DNA of 64,000 nucleotides. It comes from G965220305 sp965220305. GTDB lineage: Bacteria; Chloroflexota; Dehalococcoidia; Lucifugimonadales; UBA3495. Below are positions 60,803 through 64,000 of this stretch, in pieces. Location: NCBI GenBank assembly GCA_965220305.1, contig OZ244817.1, forward strand, positions 3,658,001 to 3,722,000, in the 5' to 3' direction. The notes below the pieces were generated by a model. That model was given only the letters and a program-made list of their open reading frames with translations. It was not told the origin of the DNA and ran no database searches. The position numbers were made by a program, and so were the translations under genes. The first letter of the stretch is position 1, and every line of letters begins with the position of its first letter.

Positions 60803-61177
60803 TTACCCAAGAGCGAGTTGTGCGAGGAATGCTCCCCAGAGGACTGCTGCCACCAATGTAATAAGAGTGCCAACCGCTCCCCAGAATATCAACAACCACA
60901 TTCTCTTGGTTGCAATTGCATCGTTGCCTGTTCTGATCGGGTATATGATCTGTCCGCCTAGCCACTGCCCAGCCAAGCCGCCGAGTCCCAGTGCGGGTGC
61001 TAACATGCAGATAACCGAGGCCCAAGCCACAATGTCGAGTTCAAATAGCCTGAATTCCTGAGTAATGTCGAAGATTTTCCCAACGAAGTACATCCAGAAT
61101 GCTACCCCTCCTGCGATTCCCGCCATTGTGCCGAGGACGCGGCACTCGCGTAGGCGGTCTTCATCGGATGTCCCCAT
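60803..61177 (-). CDS. hypothetical membrane protein
   Basis: The 124-residue protein has about four hydrophobic segments: LGTMAGIAGGVAFWMYFVGK, DIVAWASVICMLAPALGLGG, WLGGQIIYPI and WLLIFWGAVGTLITLVAAVL. ATG 61177 follows GGAGGG. It has no recognised domain. It converges on the replication-relaxation gene and marks a change of strand in the element. Confidence 0.6.
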   Translation of the reverse strand: MGTSDEDRLRECRVLGTMAGIAGGVAFWMYFVGKIFDITQEFRLFELDIVAWASVICMLAPALGLGGLAGQWLGGQIIYPIRTGNDAIATKRMWLLIFWGAVGTLITLVAAVLWGAFLAQLALG

Positions 61178-61359
61178 CCTATTCCCTCCAAATCCTGCAA
61201 ACAACTGAGGCAGGAACCCAAATTCCTGCCTCTATCGCATCATGGTAGAAAGAGTACCGGGAGGCTGACCGCCCATACTCGCCCGGCCTTGCGCTCTCTG
61301 GCCTCCCGGGCCGCCTTTCGGTTGCGCCCCCCGCCGTTTCCTGGCGCGTGTCATGCCGT

Positions 61360-62346
61360 CTACTCCTCAGTAGCCCCGCGGTCCAACCCCCGGTGCTCCC
61401 GCACGTTCCACGCCTTCCACTCCAGGTTGGGATGGGTTTGAATGCGCTGCTGCAAGTCCGCATCGTCGGTCAGGATTGTCGCGTCGATTTCCCCGCCATC
61501 GAGCAGCAGGTCCAGGAAAGCCAGTTCCGCCGCGCTCAAGGGCAGCAGCGCGGCCAGGGCCTCCCGGCATTCTTCCACCAGCATATCCCCATACGTGGTT
61601 GCATCGACGCTCTGGACAGTGCCGGTACGGAGGGCCGGAAGCAGTTGACTCGACAACTCGGCCTCGTCGAAGGCCACGTCATGGACGGACACGGTTCGCC
61701 AGTCCCTCCGGTTCATCGCCCCGTAGACCACGAAAGCGATCCTGAGCCGCTCCAGGTCCAGCTCGTCGAGAGAGAGGACCAGCCTGCTGTCGAACAGGTC
61801 CCTGGCCTTGCGGCGGGCCAATAGCGCCGCAAGCTTTCCCGCCGCCAGCTCGTGGATGTCCAACACCGGTATTCCTCGGGCCTGCCAAGCTCCCACGGAA
61901 TAGGAATCAATTGGGGCCACGGGCCACAGGGGTACGCGGTACATGTAGTTCAGGTCCACCTCGATCCCACCTCTCTGACCTGACGCCGCCGCGTAACGCA
62001 ACGACCACTTGCCCCCAGCGTGTTCACCAGGAAACCGGCGGACCTCGAAGTCCTCCCGCCGGAAGACGGCCCGCATCGCTTCCTCGATTCGCGGGCGCTC
62101 CTCCAGCATGGCCTCCCTGTTTACAGCCCCCACGTAATTCAGGTCGATGTCCACCGACAATCTGGGTACGTCGAACAGGAAGAGGTTCAACGCCGTCCCG
62201 CCCTTGAGGGCCAGCTTCCCGCGCAGGAAGGGGTGGCTGCCGAAGGCATTCAGCAATCCCAGCAAGTGGGCGACCTTCTCCAGCACATCTGGCCGGAACC
62301 CCGTCGCCTCGGCTTCCGCGCCAAGCCTTTCCGGAGATATTCTCAT
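61360..62346 (-). CDS. abiEii: AbiEii-type nucleotidyltransferase toxin
   Basis: The 328-residue product matches the AbiEii/AbiGii nucleotidyltransferase toxin family. Motif I is LKGGTALNLF, with the GG at residues 49-50. The metal-binding acids are in PRLSVDIDLNYVG (D66 and D68). Such toxins modify tRNA or nucleotides and stop growth after phage infection. Its start overlaps the antitoxin stop by four bases (ATGA), so translation is coupled. No lesion is present. Confidence 0.85.
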   Translation of the reverse strand: MRISPERLGAEAEATGFRPDVLEKVAHLLGLLNAFGSHPFLRGKLALKGGTALNLFLFDVPRLSVDIDLNYVGAVNREAMLEERPRIEEAMRAVFRREDFEVRRFPGEHAGGKWSLRYAAASGQRGGIEVDLNYMYRVPLWPVAPIDSYSVGAWQARGIPVLDIHELAAGKLAALLARRKARDLFDSRLVLSLDELDLERLRIAFVVYGAMNRRDWRTVSVHDVAFDEAELSSQLLPALRTGTVQSVDATTYGDMLVEECREALAALLPLSAAELAFLDLLLDGGEIDATILTDDADLQQRIQTHPNLEWKAWNVREHRGLDRGATEE

Positions 62347-63158
62347 ATCACTTCCGCCCAGGACCGCTCGGCCACTTCCATTGGCACCACCAGGTTCCAG
62401 TCGGCCACCAGGCTGCCGGGGCCGCGCCGGGGTCGTTCCAGGTAGTGGGGCTGCTGCGGACGCCTATCCCGAAGCGCCTTCAGATGGCGCTCCTCAACCA
62501 TCAGGTCCTCGCGGTGCTGGTCCAGGAAGAAACCCACCTTGGAGGCCGTGGTGGAGTTGTCCAGCAGCAGCGCGTACTCCACCACCCGGTCCAGGTCGAA
62601 GAACTCCACCGACTCCAGGGAGCGCCAGACCTCCTCCCATCCCCCGGACTGCTGCGGGCGGTCCAGAACGTCCACCAGGGTGCGCTCAAGACTGGCAACC
62701 CGGACGGACACCCCCGACCGCTCCCGGGTCAGCACCTCGAAATGTTCCTTTCTCAAGCGGCGAAGGGCCTCCGGGAACCTGGTCCCCCGGAAGACGTGGG
62801 AACGGAACGCCAGCTTCTCCAAGGGGCGGGACGCCGAGTAGGTGACCTGCTGCCACATCGAGTAGGCCCGGCCGTGGAACTCCAGGGCCGTGTGGTGGGA
62901 CAGCACGGAATCCCGGGTCAGCTTGGCGGCGACCAGGTGGGGGTCCACCGGATAGGTGTCGGAGTCGGCCCCCGGCGGGATGACGGCGAACAACCCCCGC
63001 CGCACCCGGAGCAACCGTCCCGCCCTGGTGTGATAGGCCAGGAGGGACTCCTGGGTTCTGGCTCCCGTATCGCCGTTGGAACGGAGATGGGCGGCCAGTT
63101 CCTCCCCGGTAAACACCGGATGGCGGCGGAAGAAGGCTTCGTGCTTGACTGTCGGCAT
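62343..63158 (-). CDS. abiEi: AbiEi-type antitoxin
   Basis: The 271-residue protein has an N-terminal winged-helix-like region (HPVFTGEELAAHLRS to RRGLFAVIP) and the AbiEi core (TRDSVLSHHTALEFHGRAYS and VRVASLERTLVDVLDRP). This is the type IV antitoxin that represses the operon and counters AbiEii. It precedes the toxin gene in the usual order. ATG 63158 is used. A promoter should lie in 63159-63357, where no clear consensus was seen. Confidence 0.85.
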   Translation of the reverse strand: MPTVKHEAFFRRHPVFTGEELAAHLRSNGDTGARTQESLLAYHTRAGRLLRVRRGLFAVIPPGADSDTYPVDPHLVAAKLTRDSVLSHHTALEFHGRAYSMWQQVTYSASRPLEKLAFRSHVFRGTRFPEALRRLRKEHFEVLTRERSGVSVRVASLERTLVDVLDRPQQSGGWEEVWRSLESVEFFDLDRVVEYALLLDNSTTASKVGFFLDQHREDLMVEERHLKALRDRRPQQPHYLERPRRGPGSLVADWNLVVPMEVAERSWAEVI

Positions 63159-63357
63159 GGTTGACTATCTTACGGTTAATCCAGGAATATGCTATGGGTA
63201 GCGCGGGAACGTGTCATTCGAGTGGATCACCAACTTGATAATTGGACGAGTTACCCACAATCAACCTACGTGTTCGCCGTCAATTTGTCAAGCAAACAAC
63301 TGTGCTATCGCCTGATGTTAGGACAGCCTGTCCGAAGCCGCAGTCGTTGCCGAGTTG

Positions 63358-64000
63358 TCAATTCTTGGTTGAATACAGGGAAGTGATAGCGGCAGCGGAT
63401 TCGTCCAGACCAGGAAAGAGAGTTTCACGAGTGATGTTGAGACGCTCCAAATCCCCGACAAGACTAGGCTTTTGCTTCCGAGGTATAGTCAATTCATAGT
63501 GAGCGTATACTGGTATCTTATCGTTCCACCCCAGAACCTCGTCGCGCTCGAATCGTTCGTGGAACGCGGAGACGAGAAAGGCGCCGGATTGAGCTCTGAT
63601 CCTCTCGGCTGACTGTTGAGGTTCCACAACGAAGACCTTGAAAAAGTCTCGGATGTTGATACGGTTGGCAAAATAGGGCTTTTCGGACTGAATCAGTTGG
63701 CAAAGGCGGTCCATAGCTTCTGGGTAGTGCAACCAGGAATTGGGATAGCCTGGAGGGACCACTCCCTTACCTAGTAGGAAATCCTGTTCATTTCGCTTCA
63801 GCTTCGCAAAGTTGGCCACTACACTGACGGCATCACTGGTGAAAGGCTTAACCAACAAGGGCGGCACCGCAATGACATGCAAGCGACCATCCTTCCTTTC
63901 GAAAGCCTTATCCTCACACGCGAAGAACAATGCAACCAGCGGATTCTTGGTCACGTCAAGGAATCGCGTTTTAAGAAAGTGGTGTTGAGCCAAGACCCAT
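63358..64000 (-). CDS. FRG domain protein, 5' end beyond window
   Basis: The frame enters from beyond the window edge (WVLAQHHFLKTRFLDVTKNP) and continues for 214 residues. The motif AQHHxLKTRFLDVTKNPLVA is the core of the FRG domain (the family motif is AQHxGLPTRLLDWT), followed by ALFFACE. FRG proteins are common in defence islands and may act as effectors of abortive infection. Here it lies next to AbiE, which supports that view. The missing N terminus may hold further domains. Confidence 0.75.
   Translation of the reverse strand, partial: WVLAQHHFLKTRFLDVTKNPLVALFFACEDKAFERKDGRLHVIAVPPLLVKPFTSDAVSVVANFAKLKRNEQDFLLGKGVVPPGYPNSWLHYPEAMDRLCQLIQSEKPYFANRINIRDFFKVFVVEPQQSAERIRAQSGAFLVSAFHERFERDEVLGWNDKIPVYAHYELTIPRKQKPSLVGDLERLNITRETLFPGLDESAAAITSLYSTKN

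Noticed and set aside
61241..61354. 37-codon basic minus-strand frame with a GGAG site
   Set aside because: The ribosome site is plausible, but the product is low-complexity Arg/Gly/Gln with no relation to neighbours; the evidence is too weak for a gene.
60742..64000. Second attachment site (copy of the tRNA-Ser 3' end)
   Set aside because: No sequence like GGGTTCGAATCCCGCTCCCT was found by eye in this part.

Overview
The window looks like a stretch of chromosome from a GC-rich, probably free-living or host-associated bacterium of the Chloroflexota, most likely the Dehalococcoidia/SAR202 side of the phylum. This is an inference, drawn from paralogous FMN and F420-type oxidoreductases, isocitrate-lyase/PEP-mutase family enzymes and MaoC-type dehydratases, from frequent TTG/GTG starts, from cadherin-rich surface proteins with an EF-hand-like tail, and from a replication-relaxation protein. 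No rRNA or other phylogenetic marker settles it.

Positions 1 to about 32,000 are well-preserved chromosome. The minus-strand block at 1-7,060 encodes a CoA-transferase subunit (cut by the window edge), a truncated short-chain dehydrogenase, a CapA-type protein, an isochorismatase-like hydrolase, an FMN 2-hydroxyacid dehydrogenase, an MFS carrier and a DUF423 protein. Three tRNA genes (Leu-TAA, Cys-GCA, Leu-GAG) follow at 7,162-7,483. Next come two tandem hot-dog dehydratases, a substrate-binding lipoprotein, a cupin, a 2H phosphoesterase and two isocitrate-lyase-superfamily enzymes around a GYD protein. They are followed by a luciferase-like oxidoreductase, zinc-ribbon membrane proteins, the housekeeping genes mnmA, rnhB and yraN, an FAD oxidoreductase, ComB, an NHL propeller, a chlorite-dismutase-family protein, aconitase, a 7Fe-type ferredoxin and an Lrp/AsnC regulator. 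Small palindromic, MITE-like elements are scattered through this part; one shares its termini with an IS found later in the window.

From the tRNA-Ser(GCT) gene at 32,005 onward the content changes to an integrated conjugative-type element. It starts with two recombinases, one lacking the nucleophilic Tyr and one reduced to its catalytic domain. An HNH protein follows, then three paralogous VirB2/TrbC-like two-helix proteins with an unfamiliar C-terminal domain. Those three are broken up by an IS5-family and an IS66-family element. Next are a 1,625-residue cadherin-type surface protein with a C13 tract near its start, an 823-residue protein with three PPC domains, and an IS630 element. The conjugation block runs from about 50,295 to 60,741: secreted protein, VirB6/TrbL-like, two VirB2-like, PrgI-like fusion, VirB4, coupling-type ATPase and replication-relaxation protein. 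A membrane protein, an AbiE toxin-antitoxin pair and an FRG-domain protein close the window. No second attachment site was seen.

The strongest oddities are in the element. A 22-23 nt hairpin sequence is inserted three times into one IS630 transposase gene, always at the same C^CTG context. Three conjugation genes each carry one in-frame TAG besides several single-base frameshifts, while the chromosomal genes show none. A divergent promoter region holds two identical palindromic operators and a perfect 48-bp palindrome. The pilin-like proteins form a triplet with a conserved extra domain. Most of the conjugation machinery as read here would not be translated intact, so either the element is decaying or the assembly is poorer in this part.
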